Program-made: the position numbers and the translations under genes | Shown here: positions 56,055 to 64,000 of the stretch, one piece after another | How positions within the stretch are numbered: position 1 is the stretch's first letter | Layout of the letters: each line of letters begins with the position of its first letter | Notes under the pieces: model-generated | What the model was told of the DNA's origin: nothing | What the model saw: only the letters and a program-made list of their open reading frames with translations | The model's database searches: none | Assembly: GCF_009697225.1 (NCBI RefSeq) | Contig: NZ_WIND01000001.1 | Location: 124,001 to 188,000 of the forward strand | Direction of reading: 5' to 3' | Source of the DNA: Halovulum marinum | GTDB lineage: Bacteria; Pseudomonadota; Alphaproteobacteria; Rhodobacterales; Rhodobacteraceae | DNA: 64,000 nt

Positions 56055-56669
56055 ATGACCCGTCCCCGGAACACCACCCCGCAGCGCGCCGCACGGTGCG
56101 TTCTTGCGGCGCTTCTATACGCAGCGGCGGCGGTCGGTGCAAACCCCGCGCTCGCCGCGCCGCTGACCGCCGAGCTGCGCACCGAACTGGAGGCGCTGCG
56201 CAGCGGCGCGATGAAGAAGCTGGTGATCCACGATGCGCCGCGCGCGATCCCGGCGCTGAGCGTGGAGACCCCCGACGGCGGCACGGTGGCGCTGGCCGAC
56301 AGCAACGGCAAGCTGCGCATCCTGAACTTCTGGGCCACCTGGTGCGCGCCCTGCCGGATGGAGAAGCCGTCGCTGGACACGCTGAACGCCGAGCTGGCGG
56401 GGCCTGATTTCGAGATCATCGCCATCGCCACCGGACGCAACAGCCTTGAGGGCATCAAGAAGTTCAACAGCGATGTCGGCGTGACCACGCTGAAGACCTA
56501 TCTCGACCCGCAGCAGCATGTCGCGCGGCAGATGGGCGTGCTGGGCCTGCCGATCACCGTCGTCCTGGACCGCGAGGGCAACGAGATCGCCCGGTTGCAG
56601 GGCGGCGCCGACTGGCAGTCGGACAGCGCCCGGGCGATCCTGGCCCGGCTGCTCGAGGCCGGCGTCTAG
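56055..56669 (+). CDS. TlpA-family thioredoxin-like protein, exported
   Basis: A 204-residue periplasmic thiol-disulfide protein. Residues 1-35 form a signal sequence ([18 protein letters not shown]...ALA). The thioredoxin fold has the redox motif WATWCAPCR near residue 97 and the cis-proline segment [24 protein letters not shown]. TlpA proteins in this class feed reductant to cytochrome oxidase copper-site assembly; a specific partner is not shown here. AGGCAGG precedes ATG 56055. It is convergent with tag and divergent from argH. Confidence 0.88.
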   Translation: MTRPRNTTPQRAARCVLAALLYAAAAVGANPALAAPLTAELRTELEALRSGAMKKLVIHDAPRAIPALSVETPDGGTVALADSNGKLRILNFWATWCAPCRMEKPSLDTLNAELAGPDFEIIAIATGRNSLEGIKKFNSDVGVTTLKTYLDPQQHVARQMGVLGLPITVVLDREGNEIARLQGGADWQSDSARAILARLLEAGV

Positions 56670-56715
56670 GTCCGGCCCCGCCGGAGGCGTCAAAGCCTGG
56701 CTGCGCCGGGGGCTT

Positions 56716-57285
56716 CTAGACCAGCTTCGCCACAGCGGCGTGGCGCGGGCAGGTCACGACATGGTCGTTGACCATGCCCACCGCCTGCATGAAGGCATAG
56801 ACGATGGTCGGGCCGACGAAGGTGAAGCCCTCGGCCTTCAGGTCCTTCGAGATGCGCTGCGACAGCGGCGTCTGTGCCGGCACCTCGGCCATGCTGGCGA
56901 AGCGGTTGCGGATCGGCTGGCCGTCGGTGTAGCGCCACAGGAAATCGGCGAAGCCCTCGCGCTCCTCGATCCGCTCCCACGCCTGCGCGCCCCTGATCGC
57001 GGCGCGGATCTTGCCGCCGTGGCGCACGATGCCCGGATCGGCCAGCAGCCGCGCCTCGTCCGCGGCGTCGAACCGGGCCACCCGCGCCGGGTCGAACCCG
57101 GCGAAGGCGGCGCGGAACGCCTCGCGCTTGCGCAGGATGGTGATCCACGCCAGCCCGGCCTGGAACCCGTCCAGCACCAGCTTTTCCCACAGCGCCCGGC
57201 CGTCGCGCTCGGGCACGCCCCATTCGGTGTCGTGATAGGCGACGTAAAGCGGATCGTCCCCGCACCAGGGGCAGCGGTCGGTCAT
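56716..57285 (-). CDS. tag: DNA-3-methyladenine glycosylase I
   Basis: Excises 3-methyladenine from alkylated DNA. The 189-residue protein has the Tag zinc-binding set: Cys5 in RCPWCGDD, His in YHDTEWGVP, and the C-terminal His and Cys in MVNDHVVTCPRHAAV. The LVLDGFQAGLAWITILRKREAF helix-turn-helix region and FVGPTIVYAFMQAVG fit as well. ATG 57285 is chosen because GGAAAGGAGATCCGCC precedes it. A perfect LexA-type box lies 26 bp upstream, so SOS control is likely. Confidence 0.95.
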   Translation of the reverse strand: MTDRCPWCGDDPLYVAYHDTEWGVPERDGRALWEKLVLDGFQAGLAWITILRKREAFRAAFAGFDPARVARFDAADEARLLADPGIVRHGGKIRAAIRGAQAWERIEEREGFADFLWRYTDGQPIRNRFASMAEVPAQTPLSQRISKDLKAEGFTFVGPTIVYAFMQAVGMVNDHVVTCPRHAAVAKLV

Positions 57286-57310
57286 GGCGGATCTCCTTTC
57301 CAAGCCATGA

Positions 57311-57325
57311 GAACATTTTTAGAAC
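57311..57325 (-). promoter_or_regulatory. LexA (SOS) box, GTTC-N7-GTTC, for tag
   Basis: The minus strand reads GTTC-TAAAAAT-GTTC, an exact match to the alphaproteobacterial LexA consensus. It sits between a candidate -35 (TTGCGC, 57330-57335) and the tag ATG at 57285, where repressor binding would block initiation. Confidence 0.8.
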
Positions 57326-57398
57326 AAATGCGCAATTTTCACGAACGCTTAAGGCCGCGCCGCCATGGTTGAAGCAACGGAATCAGGGACGGCTGAAG

Positions 57399-58253
57399 AT
57401 GTACAGGAACGGATCGGCGGAACAGACCAATGCGGCGGCGCACCTGCCCGCACCGATGCGGATCGCCCCCGCGCAGACCGTCGCGGCGACGCGCGCGATG
57501 GTGATCCGGGCGCTCGGCGAGGACCGCGTCACCGCGGTGTTCCAGCCGGTGGTGGACACGCGCGACACCCGCCGCATCGCCTTTCACGAGGCGCTGGTCA
57601 GGATCCGCACCGCAAGCGGCGCGTTGCTGGCGCCGAACCAGTTCCTGCCGGCGCTGTCGGACACGCCGCTGGCCGCGGCGGTGGACCGGGCGATGCTGCG
57701 CCAGGTGCTGGCGGCGCTGCGCCGGCACCCGGACCTGCGGCTGGCGGTCAACGTCTGTCCCGCGACCTGCGACGGCGGCGGCTGGCTGCGCGAACTGGAC
57801 GCGGCGGCACGGCATGCGCCCGATCTGGCCTACCGCCTGATCGTCGAGGTCGCCGAGGACACCGGCCCGCTGGAGGACCCCGGCCGGCACGACTTCCTGT
57901 CCCGGCTGCGCCACATGGGCGTCAGCACCGCGCTGGACGATTTCGGCGCCGGGCGGACCGGGTTCGCGCAGTTCCGCCAGCAGCGCTTCGACATCGTCAA
58001 GATCGACGGCAGCTACGGCGACGGGCTGGCGCGGGACCGCGACGCGCAGGCGCTGGTGCGGGCGCTGGTCGCCCTGGCCAGCCACTTCGAGATGCTGTCG
58101 GTGATCGAGTTCATCGACAACGCCGAGGACGCGCGCTGCGCCAAGGCGCTGGGGGTGGACGCGATGCAGGGGTTCCTGTTCGGCCGTCCAGTGGTACGCC
58201 TGCCCGGAAGCGACGACGACAGCGACGATCACGGCGGCCGCGCCGCCTGCTAG
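57399..58253 (+). CDS. EAL-domain protein (c-di-GMP phosphodiesterase family)
   Basis: A 284-residue protein that is almost entirely one EAL domain (residues about 40-270). The EAL motif is in AFHEALVRI. Other active-site strings are VNVCPATC (for NLS), LIVEVAEDTG, LDDFGAGRTGFAQFRQQRFDIVKIDG with the two Asp and Lys, SVIEFIDNAED (Glu) and DAMQGFLFGRP. Key acidic residues and the catalytic Lys are present, so hydrolysis is possible, but EALVR and the changed loops allow a receptor role. No sensory or membrane part. ATG 57399 follows CAGGGACGG. Divergent from tag. Confidence 0.88.
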   Translation: MYRNGSAEQTNAAAHLPAPMRIAPAQTVAATRAMVIRALGEDRVTAVFQPVVDTRDTRRIAFHEALVRIRTASGALLAPNQFLPALSDTPLAAAVDRAMLRQVLAALRRHPDLRLAVNVCPATCDGGGWLRELDAAARHAPDLAYRLIVEVAEDTGPLEDPGRHDFLSRLRHMGVSTALDDFGAGRTGFAQFRQQRFDIVKIDGSYGDGLARDRDAQALVRALVALASHFEMLSVIEFIDNAEDARCAKALGVDAMQGFLFGRPVVRLPGSDDDSDDHGGRAAC

Positions 58254-58260
58254 CCCCGGC

Positions 58261-58872
58261 TCAGCTGTCCTTCACCAGCCGGGTCAGCTGGTCCTGCATG
58301 GCCTTCAGCTGGGTCTTCAGCTCTTCCAGCTCGACATCCTTGGACTGGGGCGCATTCGGCGCCTCGGTCCCGGCCTCGGTCCGGGCGCGGTCAGTGCGGT
58401 CGGTGCGGGCCGAGAACGGCGTGAACATCCGCATGGCGTTCTCGTAGATTTCCATGTTGGTGCGGGTCAGCGCCTCGAAATTGGCCATCGCCGGGTTCGC
58501 GCCCAACGCCTGCGTCACATGCTCGCGCAGCCGCTCCTGGTTGCGCAGGAAGGTCTCCATCGACGCTTCCAGATAGCCCGGCACCACGCCCTGAAGCGTG
58601 TCGCCGTACAGCCGGATCAGCTGCCGCAGGAAGTTCGCCGGCAGCATGGTGTGGCCCTTGGCCTCTTCCTCGAAGATGATCTGGGTCAGCACCGAGCGGG
58701 TGATGTCCTCGCCGGACTTGGCGTCGCGCACGACGAAATCGACCTCGTTGCGCACCATTTCGGCCAGGTTCTCGAGGGTGACATACGCCGACTTCTGCGT
58801 GTTGTAGAGCCGCCGGTTCGCATATTTCTTGATGACGACCGGATCGTCGGAATCGCTGCGAGCGCGGGCCAT
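58261..58872 (-). CDS. phaR: PHB synthesis repressor PhaR
   Basis: DNA- and PHB-binding repressor of PHB genes; binding to nascent polymer releases it from operators. The 203-residue protein has the PHB/PHA accumulation DNA-binding domain VVIKKYANRRLYNTQKSAYVTLENLAEMVRNEVDFVVRDAKSGEDITRSVLTQIIFEEE, then an amphipathic helix region (LIRLYGDTLQGVVPGYLEASMETFL) and a charged C-terminal coiled-coil-like tail. ATG 58872 has a better GGAGGG spacing than the adjacent ATG 58875. A CTGC-N3-GCAT site lies 27 bp upstream and may allow autoregulation. Confidence 0.94.
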   Translation of the reverse strand: MARARSDSDDPVVIKKYANRRLYNTQKSAYVTLENLAEMVRNEVDFVVRDAKSGEDITRSVLTQIIFEEEAKGHTMLPANFLRQLIRLYGDTLQGVVPGYLEASMETFLRNQERLREHVTQALGANPAMANFEALTRTNMEIYENAMRMFTPFSARTDRTDRARTEAGTEAPNAPQSKDVELEELKTQLKAMQDQLTRLVKDS

Positions 58873-58898
58873 CATATCCCTCCCTGGGAACGCTAACC

Positions 58899-58909
58899 CT
58901 GCATAGCAT
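58899..58909 (-). promoter_or_regulatory. Possible PhaR operator upstream of phaR
   Basis: CTGC-ATA-GCAT matches seven of eight arm positions of a CTGC-N3-GCAG-type site. It is in the divergent gap between phaR and the small ORF/PhaC-like pair. Weak alone; supported by the TTGC-N3-GCAA site before phaA. Confidence 0.35.
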
Positions 58910-58979
58910 CGCGTGTTTCCGCGCTGCAACGACATTTTTGCATACGCGAAGGGGCGCGCGCCATGCTAATCGGGCGGGG

Positions 58980-59159
58980 ATGAGCGACACACCCGCCAAA
59001 GCCCCCGGGGCCGCGCCCCGCGACGGACCTGCCGCAGAACCGGCCGGCGCTGGCCCGGGCGCGCGCCGGGACGCGGCGGCGCGCTACCTCGACCAGTGGG
59101 AGCTGCATCTGAGCCTGCTGGCGACGGCCGGCACCCGCCGCCCGCCGGGAGAGGCATGA
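58980..59159 (+). CDS. Small Ala/Pro-rich protein preceding the PhaC-like gene
   Basis: A 59-residue product: a flexible Ala/Pro/Gly N-terminus, then RYLDQWELHLSLLATAG, an amphipathic helix, and a short basic tail. I know no family for it. Its TGA overlaps the ATG of the PhaC-like gene (ATGAG), a coupling that argues it is translated. The ribosome site (GGGCGGGG) is close to the ATG. The amphipathic helix would suit a granule-surface or enzyme-docking peptide, which is speculation. Confidence 0.5.
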   Translation: MSDTPAKAPGAAPRDGPAAEPAGAGPGARRDAAARYLDQWELHLSLLATAGTRRPPGEA

Positions 59160-60361
59160 GCGGGCCGGCCGCGCATCGCATCGGGCATCCGACACCGCTG
59201 GTCTTTCATCTGGGTTCGGCGGCCACCGGCTATCTGCAGGCGATCATGGCCGCGCCCAACGCGTCCGAGCCGGGGTTCCCCTGGCACCCTGCCCTGCCGG
59301 CGATCCGGGGGCCGTCGCCGACACCGATCGACGTCACCGCCGAGGCCGCCCGCCGGCTGATGCTGATGCTGCGCGGCATCGAGCGCTGGCAGCGCCATCC
59401 CTACCGCCGCGCCGTCGCCGAGCCGCCGGCGGTGTGGGCCGACGGCAGCAGCCGGCTGCTGGACTACGGCGCCACCCCCGGCGCCACCGCGCCGACCGGC
59501 CCGGTGGTGCTGGTGGTGCCGTCGCTGATCAACCGGGCCTACGTGCTGGACCTGACGCCGCGCACCTCGTTCCTGCGCGCGCTGGCGGCGGCGGGGCTGC
59601 GGCCGCTGTTGCTGGACTGGGGCGTGCCCGGGCGGGCCGAGGCGCGCTTCGACCTGGAGGACTATGCTGCCCGCCGGCTGCGGCCGGCACTGGCGGCGGC
59701 GGCCCGGGCCGGGGGCGGCCCGCCGGCGCTGCTGGGCTATTGCATGGGCGGCACGCTGGCGGCGCTGCAGGCGATGCGCGATCCGCACCTGCGGGCGCTG
59801 GTCACGATCGGCGCGCCGTGGGATTTCGACGCCGCGCGGGGCGCGCCCTTCGCCGTGCGCGCCGCCGCGCGCCAGTACGGAGCGGCGCGGCTGCGGTTGC
59901 AGATCCGGGCGCTGGCCGACGCCTTCGGGCTGGTCCCGGTGACGGTGTTCCAGCACCTGTTCGCGATGGTCGACCCGATCATGGCGGCGCGCAAGTTCCG
60001 CCGCTTCGCCGCGCTGCCCGAAGGCGGCGCCCGGGCCGAGCTGTTCGTGGCGCTGGAGGACTGGCTGGCCGACGGCGTGCCGATGGCGGGACCGGCGGCC
60101 GAGACCCTGCTGGTCGACTGGCACCTGGAAAATTCGCTGCGCGGCGCCCGCGGACGGCCTTCCGCCGTGCCGCCGGCGCTGATCGTCACCGGCACCGGCG
60201 ATTCGATCGCGCAACTGCCCGCCGCCGGGGCGCTGGTCCGCGCCCTGCCCGGCGCGCGGCAGCTGCGCCCGACGCTGGGCCACGTCGGCATGATCACCGG
60301 CGCGCACGCCCCGCGTGAGGTCTGGCAGCCGGTGGTGGAATTCCTGAAAGGAACCGCCTAG
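59156..60361 (+). CDS. PhaC-like alpha/beta hydrolase
   Basis: A 401-residue alpha/beta-hydrolase of the PHA synthase branch. The lipase-like box is GYCMGGT with Cys196 as nucleophile, the PhaC form (GxCxG). Other PhaC strings are [65 protein letters not shown] (Asp) and [21 protein letters not shown] (His). At 401 residues it lacks most of the roughly 200-residue N-terminal domain of class I PhaC, so it may be a class III-type synthase, a depolymerase or a thioesterase-like relative. It lies between phaR and phaA-phaB. Confidence 0.82.
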   Translation: MSGPAAHRIGHPTPLVFHLGSAATGYLQAIMAAPNASEPGFPWHPALPAIRGPSPTPIDVTAEAARRLMLMLRGIERWQRHPYRRAVAEPPAVWADGSSRLLDYGATPGATAPTGPVVLVVPSLINRAYVLDLTPRTSFLRALAAAGLRPLLLDWGVPGRAEARFDLEDYAARRLRPALAAAARAGGGPPALLGYCMGGTLAALQAMRDPHLRALVTIGAPWDFDAARGAPFAVRAAARQYGAARLRLQIRALADAFGLVPVTVFQHLFAMVDPIMAARKFRRFAALPEGGARAELFVALEDWLADGVPMAGPAAETLLVDWHLENSLRGARGRPSAVPPALIVTGTGDSIAQLPAAGALVRALPGARQLRPTLGHVGMITGAHAPREVWQPVVEFLKGTA

Positions 60362-60413
60362 GCTTTCTCCTGCGACGGAATGCGCAGTGGGGTCGGGTTC
60401 TCGAATCCGTATG

Positions 60414-60424
60414 TTGCACCGCAA
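60414..60424 (+). promoter_or_regulatory. Candidate PhaR operator upstream of phaA
   Basis: TTGC-ACC-GCAA, a perfect 4-bp inverted repeat with 3-nt spacer, 61 bp before the phaA ATG. It has the architecture recalled for Rhodobacter/Paracoccus PhaR sites (CTGC-N3-GCAG). phaR itself is 1.5 kb away. Confidence 0.5.
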
Positions 60425-60485
60425 CAAGGCGGAGAGCCGAATCTCTGCGAGACTTGTACGGCGGAAACAGACCAGGGAAATGGAC

Positions 60486-61661
60486 ATGACCAACATCGTG
60501 ATCGCCTCTGCGGCCCGCACCGCGGTCGGCAGCTTCAACGGCGCCTTCGCCAACACGCCCGCGCACGAACTGGGCGCGGCCGTGATCCAGGCCGTGCTGG
60601 AGCGTGCCGGCGTCGACGCTTCGGACGTGTCCGAGACCATCCTGGGCCAGGTGCTGACCGCCGGCCAGGGCCAGAACCCGGCGCGGCAGGCGCACATCCT
60701 GGCCGGGCTGCCCAAGGAAAGCGCCGCCTGGAGCATCAACCAGGTTTGCGGCTCGGGCCTGCGGGCGGTGGCGCTGGGCGCGCAGCACATCATGCTGGAC
60801 GACGCCAGCATCGTCATCGCCGGCGGCCAGGAATCGATGAGCCTCGCGCCCCACGCCGCGCACCTGCGCTCGGGTCAGAAGATGGGCGACATGAATTTCA
60901 TCGACACGATGATCAAGGACGGCCTGTGGGACGCCTTCAACGACTACCACATGGGCACCACCGCCGAGAACGTCGCCCAGAAGTGGCAGATCAGCCGCGA
61001 GCAGCAGGACGAGTTCGCCGTCGCCAGCCAGAACAAGGCCGAGGCCGCGCAGAAGGCCGGCAAGTTCGATGACGAGGTGATCGCCTACACCGTCAAGACC
61101 CGCAAGGGCGACATCGTCGTCGACAAGGACGAGTACATCCGCCACGGCGCCACCCTGGACAGCGTCGCCAAGCTGCGTCCGGCGTTCTCGAAGGACGGCA
61201 CGGTCACCGCCGGCAACGCCAGCGGCCTGAACGACGGCGCCGCCGCGACCCTGCTGATGACCGCCGCCGAAGCCGAGAAGCGCGGCATCGAGCCGCTGGC
61301 ACGGATCGCCGGCTACGCCACCGCCGGGCTCGACCCGTCGATCATGGGCGTGGGCCCGATCCACGCCAGCCGCAAGGCGCTGGAAAAGGCCGGCTGGAAG
61401 GTCGACGACCTGGATCTGATCGAGGCCAACGAGGCCTTCGCCGCGCAGGCCTGCGCGGTGAACAAGGACATGGGCTGGGACCCCGAGAAGGTGAACGTCA
61501 ACGGCGGCGCCATCGCCATCGGCCACCCGATCGGCGCCTCGGGCTGCCGCGTGCTGAACACCCTGCTGTTCGAGATGAAGCGCCGCGACGCCAAGAAGGG
61601 CCTCGCGACGCTGTGCATCGGCGGCGGCATGGGCGTGGCGCTGTGCGTCGAGCGCGACTGA
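60486..61661 (+). CDS. phaA: Acetyl-CoA C-acetyltransferase (beta-ketothiolase)
   Basis: Condenses two acetyl-CoA to acetoacetyl-CoA, the first step of PHB synthesis and of the ethylmalonyl-CoA pathway. The 391-residue thiolase has Cys88 in [29 protein letters not shown], His in [16 protein letters not shown] and the second Cys in [18 protein letters not shown] 60486 is chosen because AGGGAAATGGAC precedes it; ATG 60480 lacks spacing. A PhaR-like site is upstream. phaB follows after a small secreted-protein gene. Confidence 0.96.
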   Translation: MTNIVIASAARTAVGSFNGAFANTPAHELGAAVIQAVLERAGVDASDVSETILGQVLTAGQGQNPARQAHILAGLPKESAAWSINQVCGSGLRAVALGAQHIMLDDASIVIAGGQESMSLAPHAAHLRSGQKMGDMNFIDTMIKDGLWDAFNDYHMGTTAENVAQKWQISREQQDEFAVASQNKAEAAQKAGKFDDEVIAYTVKTRKGDIVVDKDEYIRHGATLDSVAKLRPAFSKDGTVTAGNASGLNDGAAATLLMTAAEAEKRGIEPLARIAGYATAGLDPSIMGVGPIHASRKALEKAGWKVDDLDLIEANEAFAAQACAVNKDMGWDPEKVNVNGGAIAIGHPIGASGCRVLNTLLFEMKRRDAKKGLATLCIGGGMGVALCVERD

Positions 61662-61669
61662 GCACTGCG

Positions 61670-62050
61670 TTGCGGCGCGCGGCCCCGATCCTGGGCTGCG
61701 CGCTGATCCTGGCCCCTGCGGCGGCGGCGCAGAACCGGCAGCCGATCTCGACCAGCATGGTGGAGTGCGCGGCGATCTACGGCGAGATGGCCGGCGTCGC
61801 CGAGCGCCGTCGCCGCGACGCCGCAGACATCCGCCTCATCAGGGACGGCGCCGCGCGTTTCGCCGAAGCCGCCGCCGACCAGGCGCGGGCCGAAGGCCAT
61901 GCAGACGCCCAGGCGCACCTGTCGCCGGTCTACGCCGGGATGGCGCGCAAATGGGACGGCCGCCTCGCCAACCCGCTGCATCTGTTCGAGAACAGGAACT
62001 GGATAAACTATTGCCGCGCGCTGGGGCGCGACCGAGGCATTCTTGACTGA
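61670..62050 (+). CDS. Small exported protein between phaA and phaB
   Basis: A 126-residue protein from TTG 61670 with a signal peptide (basic start, hydrophobic core PILGCALILAP, cleavage after AAAA-Q). The mature part has SMVECAAIYGEMAGVAERR, a polar helical middle and WINYCRALGRDRGILD with a second cysteine, suggesting one disulfide. I do not recognise a family. CTG 61658 overlapping the phaA TGA as CTGA is an alternative start. Lying inside the phaA-phaB unit it is likely cotranscribed, but nothing shows a role in PHB metabolism. Confidence 0.62.
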   Translation: MRRAAPILGCALILAPAAAAQNRQPISTSMVECAAIYGEMAGVAERRRRDAADIRLIRDGAARFAEAAADQARAEGHADAQAHLSPVYAGMARKWDGRLANPLHLFENRNWINYCRALGRDRGILD

Positions 62051-62092
62051 ATCACACCGAAAACTTCCAGCAAAAGAAGGGGGAGACATCAC

Positions 62093-62818
<726 letters not shown>

Positions 62819-62842
62819 GCCGAACCGGGCTCCGAGCATCAG

Positions 62843-62870
62843 GGGGCCGGCGGCAACGCCGGCCCCTTTT
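62843..62870 (+). terminator. Rho-independent terminator after phaB
   Basis: GGGGCCGGCG (62843-62852), GCAA tetraloop, CGCCGGCCCC (62857-62866), then TTTT. A perfect 10-bp stem with a stable tetraloop, the best terminator in the window. Confidence 0.92.
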
Positions 62871-62992
62871 GCGTCCGTCATCCAGACGGCTGGACGACCC
62901 CGGCGCCCCGGCACGCCGCCCCGGCGGCGCAAGACCGCTTGCCCCCCGGCCGGCGGCTCGCCACATATCGGGCCAGAACGGAGGCACGAAAG

Positions 62993-63736
62993 ATGCGAAT
63001 CGGCATTCTCAAGACCGGCGACCTGCCCGAGGACATCACCGCCCGGCACGGCGACTACGGCGACATCTTCGCCCGGCTGCTGCAGGCGACGGATCCGGGG
63101 ATCGAGCCGGTCAAGATCGACCTCGACGGCGGCGCGGCGCCTGGCCGGCCGCAGGACGCCGACGGCTGGATCGTCACCGGCTCGCGGCACGGCACCTACG
63201 AGGATCACCCTTGGATCCCGCCGCTCGAGTCGTTCCTGCGCGCGGCGGTGGCGGCGCGGATTCCGGTGTTCGGCGTCTGTTTCGGCCACCAGGTCCTGGC
63301 CCAGGCGCTGGGCGGGCGAGTGGCGAAATCCGAACGCGGCTGGGGGCTGGGCGTGCAGGGCTATGACAAGCACGGCGCCCCGGCGTGGCTGCAGGCGCTG
63401 CCCGATCGCTGGGCCGGCTACGCCATCCACCAGGACCAGGTGATCGCCCTGCCCGAGGGCGCGACGGTGCAGGCATCCAGCCCGTTCTGTCCGTTCGCGG
63501 TGCTGGCCTATGGCGATCCGGACGCGCCGCACGCGGCCTCGGTGCAGTCGCACCCGGAATACTCCCCTGCGCTGCTGCGCGACCTTGCCGCGGGCCGGCT
63601 GGGCCGGAAGGTGCCGGCCGAGGTGCTGGAGCCCGCGCTGGAAAGCCTCGCGGCGCCGGTGGACAACCCCGCCTGGGCCCGCACGATGGTCGATTTCCTG
63701 AAGGCCGGCGCGGCACGCCGGCGCTCTGCCGCCTGA
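62993..63736 (+). CDS. Class I glutamine amidotransferase family protein
   Basis: A 247-residue single-domain GATase. The nucleophile is Cys96 in VFGVCFGHQVLAQALGG; the catalytic His and Glu are in VQSHPEYSPALL. The N-terminal MRIGILKTGDLPEDITARHGDYGDIF and GWIVTGSRHGTYEDHPWI strings match stand-alone GuaA-like amidotransferases that act on unknown acceptors, some of them in gamma-glutamyl-polyamine degradation. No synthetase partner is adjacent. GGAGGCACGAAAG precedes ATG 62993. It is convergent with the DUF465 gene. Confidence 0.88.
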   Translation: MRIGILKTGDLPEDITARHGDYGDIFARLLQATDPGIEPVKIDLDGGAAPGRPQDADGWIVTGSRHGTYEDHPWIPPLESFLRAAVAARIPVFGVCFGHQVLAQALGGRVAKSERGWGLGVQGYDKHGAPAWLQALPDRWAGYAIHQDQVIALPEGATVQASSPFCPFAVLAYGDPDAPHAASVQSHPEYSPALLRDLAAGRLGRKVPAEVLEPALESLAAPVDNPAWARTMVDFLKAGAARRRSAA

Positions 63737-63815
63737 GCCGGCACCGGTCGGGCGGCTGACCACGCAGGCTGGTGGCGGCGGGCGGCCGCGCCTTGGCCGC
63801 GCCGCCGCCTGCGCC

Positions 63816-63986
63816 TCACATCCGGTGCGAGATGCGCTCGATTTCTTCCTTGATGTGCAGTTTCTGCCGCTTCATGTCGGTGATCTCGAGATCGTCGGAA
63901 CCGGGGCGGCGTTGTTCCTCTTCGATCTTCTTTGACAGGACTTCGTGCTTCTTCCGGAGCTCGTTCAGATGGGAACCCAGATTCAT
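63816..63986 (-). CDS. DUF465/YdcH family small protein
   Basis: A 56-residue charged helical protein: MNLGSHLNELRKKHEVLSKKIEEEQRRPG, then ITDMKRQKLHIKEEIERI. This heptad-rich pattern with KxxKLxLKDEI-like ending is DUF465 (YdcH), a coiled-coil family of unknown function present in many alphaproteobacteria. AAGGAGACGGCTGA precedes ATG 63986, so the gene is complete in the window although its promoter is not. Confidence 0.9.
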   Translation of the reverse strand: MNLGSHLNELRKKHEVLSKKIEEEQRRPGSDDLEITDMKRQKLHIKEEIERISHRM

Positions 63987-64000
63987 TCAGCCGTCTCCTT

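Overview
The window is a gene-dense, very GC-rich stretch of a chromosome from an alphaproteobacterium. It most resembles the Rhodobacteraceae (Rhodobacter/Paracoccus relatives). The pointers are the HPr / EIIA-Man / RapZ / short HprK / ChvG-ChvI block next to pckA, the order rpoZ-rsh-pdxJ-acpS-lepB-rnc-era, an L-malyl-CoA/beta-methylmalyl-CoA lyase and a methylsuccinyl-CoA dehydrogenase of the ethylmalonyl-CoA pathway, PhaR-type PHB control, and an alphaproteobacterial LexA box. I see no phage, insertion sequence, CRISPR array, rRNA or tRNA. The species cannot be named from the sequence alone.

Layout. 1-4.4 kb: 5' part of parC, an SDR, a small HIG1-type membrane protein, a cobalamin adenosyltransferase, an unknown gene and a VOC gene interrupted by an amber codon. 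4.5-8.4 kb: etfBA, hbd, a YceI protein and cytochrome b561. 8.4-14.9 kb: a leftward signalling operon chvI-chvG-hprK-rapZ-EIIA-ptsH, with pckA divergent from it. 14.9-24.3 kb: gamma-glutamyltransferase, a TauE-type permease, mcd, a GT87-type membrane protein, an L,D-transpeptidase, a badly decayed class V aminotransferase pseudogene, a META-type lipoprotein and recO. 24.4-33.4 kb: a zinc-ribbon protein, ftsEX-plsC, accA, a methyltransferase, mcl1, a Bcr/CflA exporter and a MalY/PatB-type lyase. 33.5-40 kb: def, a def-like gene, fmt, rnhA, a methyltransferase, ispH, a family-5-like uracil-DNA glycosylase and an NYN protein. 40-47.4 kb: the rpoZ-to-era operon. 47.4-57.3 kb: an HWE-type sensor kinase, DUF1491, and a leftward argH-lptM-like-lysA-TIGR02302 cluster, then a TlpA thioredoxin and tag. 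57.4-64 kb: an EAL protein, phaR, a PhaC-like hydrolase, phaA-phaB, a glutamine amidotransferase and a DUF465 protein.

How the genes fit together. PhaA and PhaB make (R)-3-hydroxybutyryl-CoA, which goes to PHB or into the ethylmalonyl-CoA pathway. Mcd and Mcl1 are enzymes of that pathway, EtfAB is the natural electron acceptor for Mcd, the adenosyltransferase supplies coenzyme B12 for its mutases, and PEP carboxykinase links its C4 output to gluconeogenesis. The window therefore holds a dispersed C2-assimilation and carbon-storage toolkit next to the PTS/HprK/ChvGI regulators. The rest is mainly housekeeping: division, lipid and wall synthesis, translation initiation and maturation, stringent response and DNA repair.

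The most noteworthy signals are a three-copy intergenic repeat with an identical 18-nt core, a perfect GTTC-N7-GTTC LexA box before tag, TTGC-N3-GCAA-type candidate PhaR operators near phaA and phaR, two conserved genes whose only plausible start is CTG, a deformylase-like paralogue lacking the catalytic Cys and Glu, and a pseudogene that has lost its PLP lysine. I found no clearly new multi-gene system.
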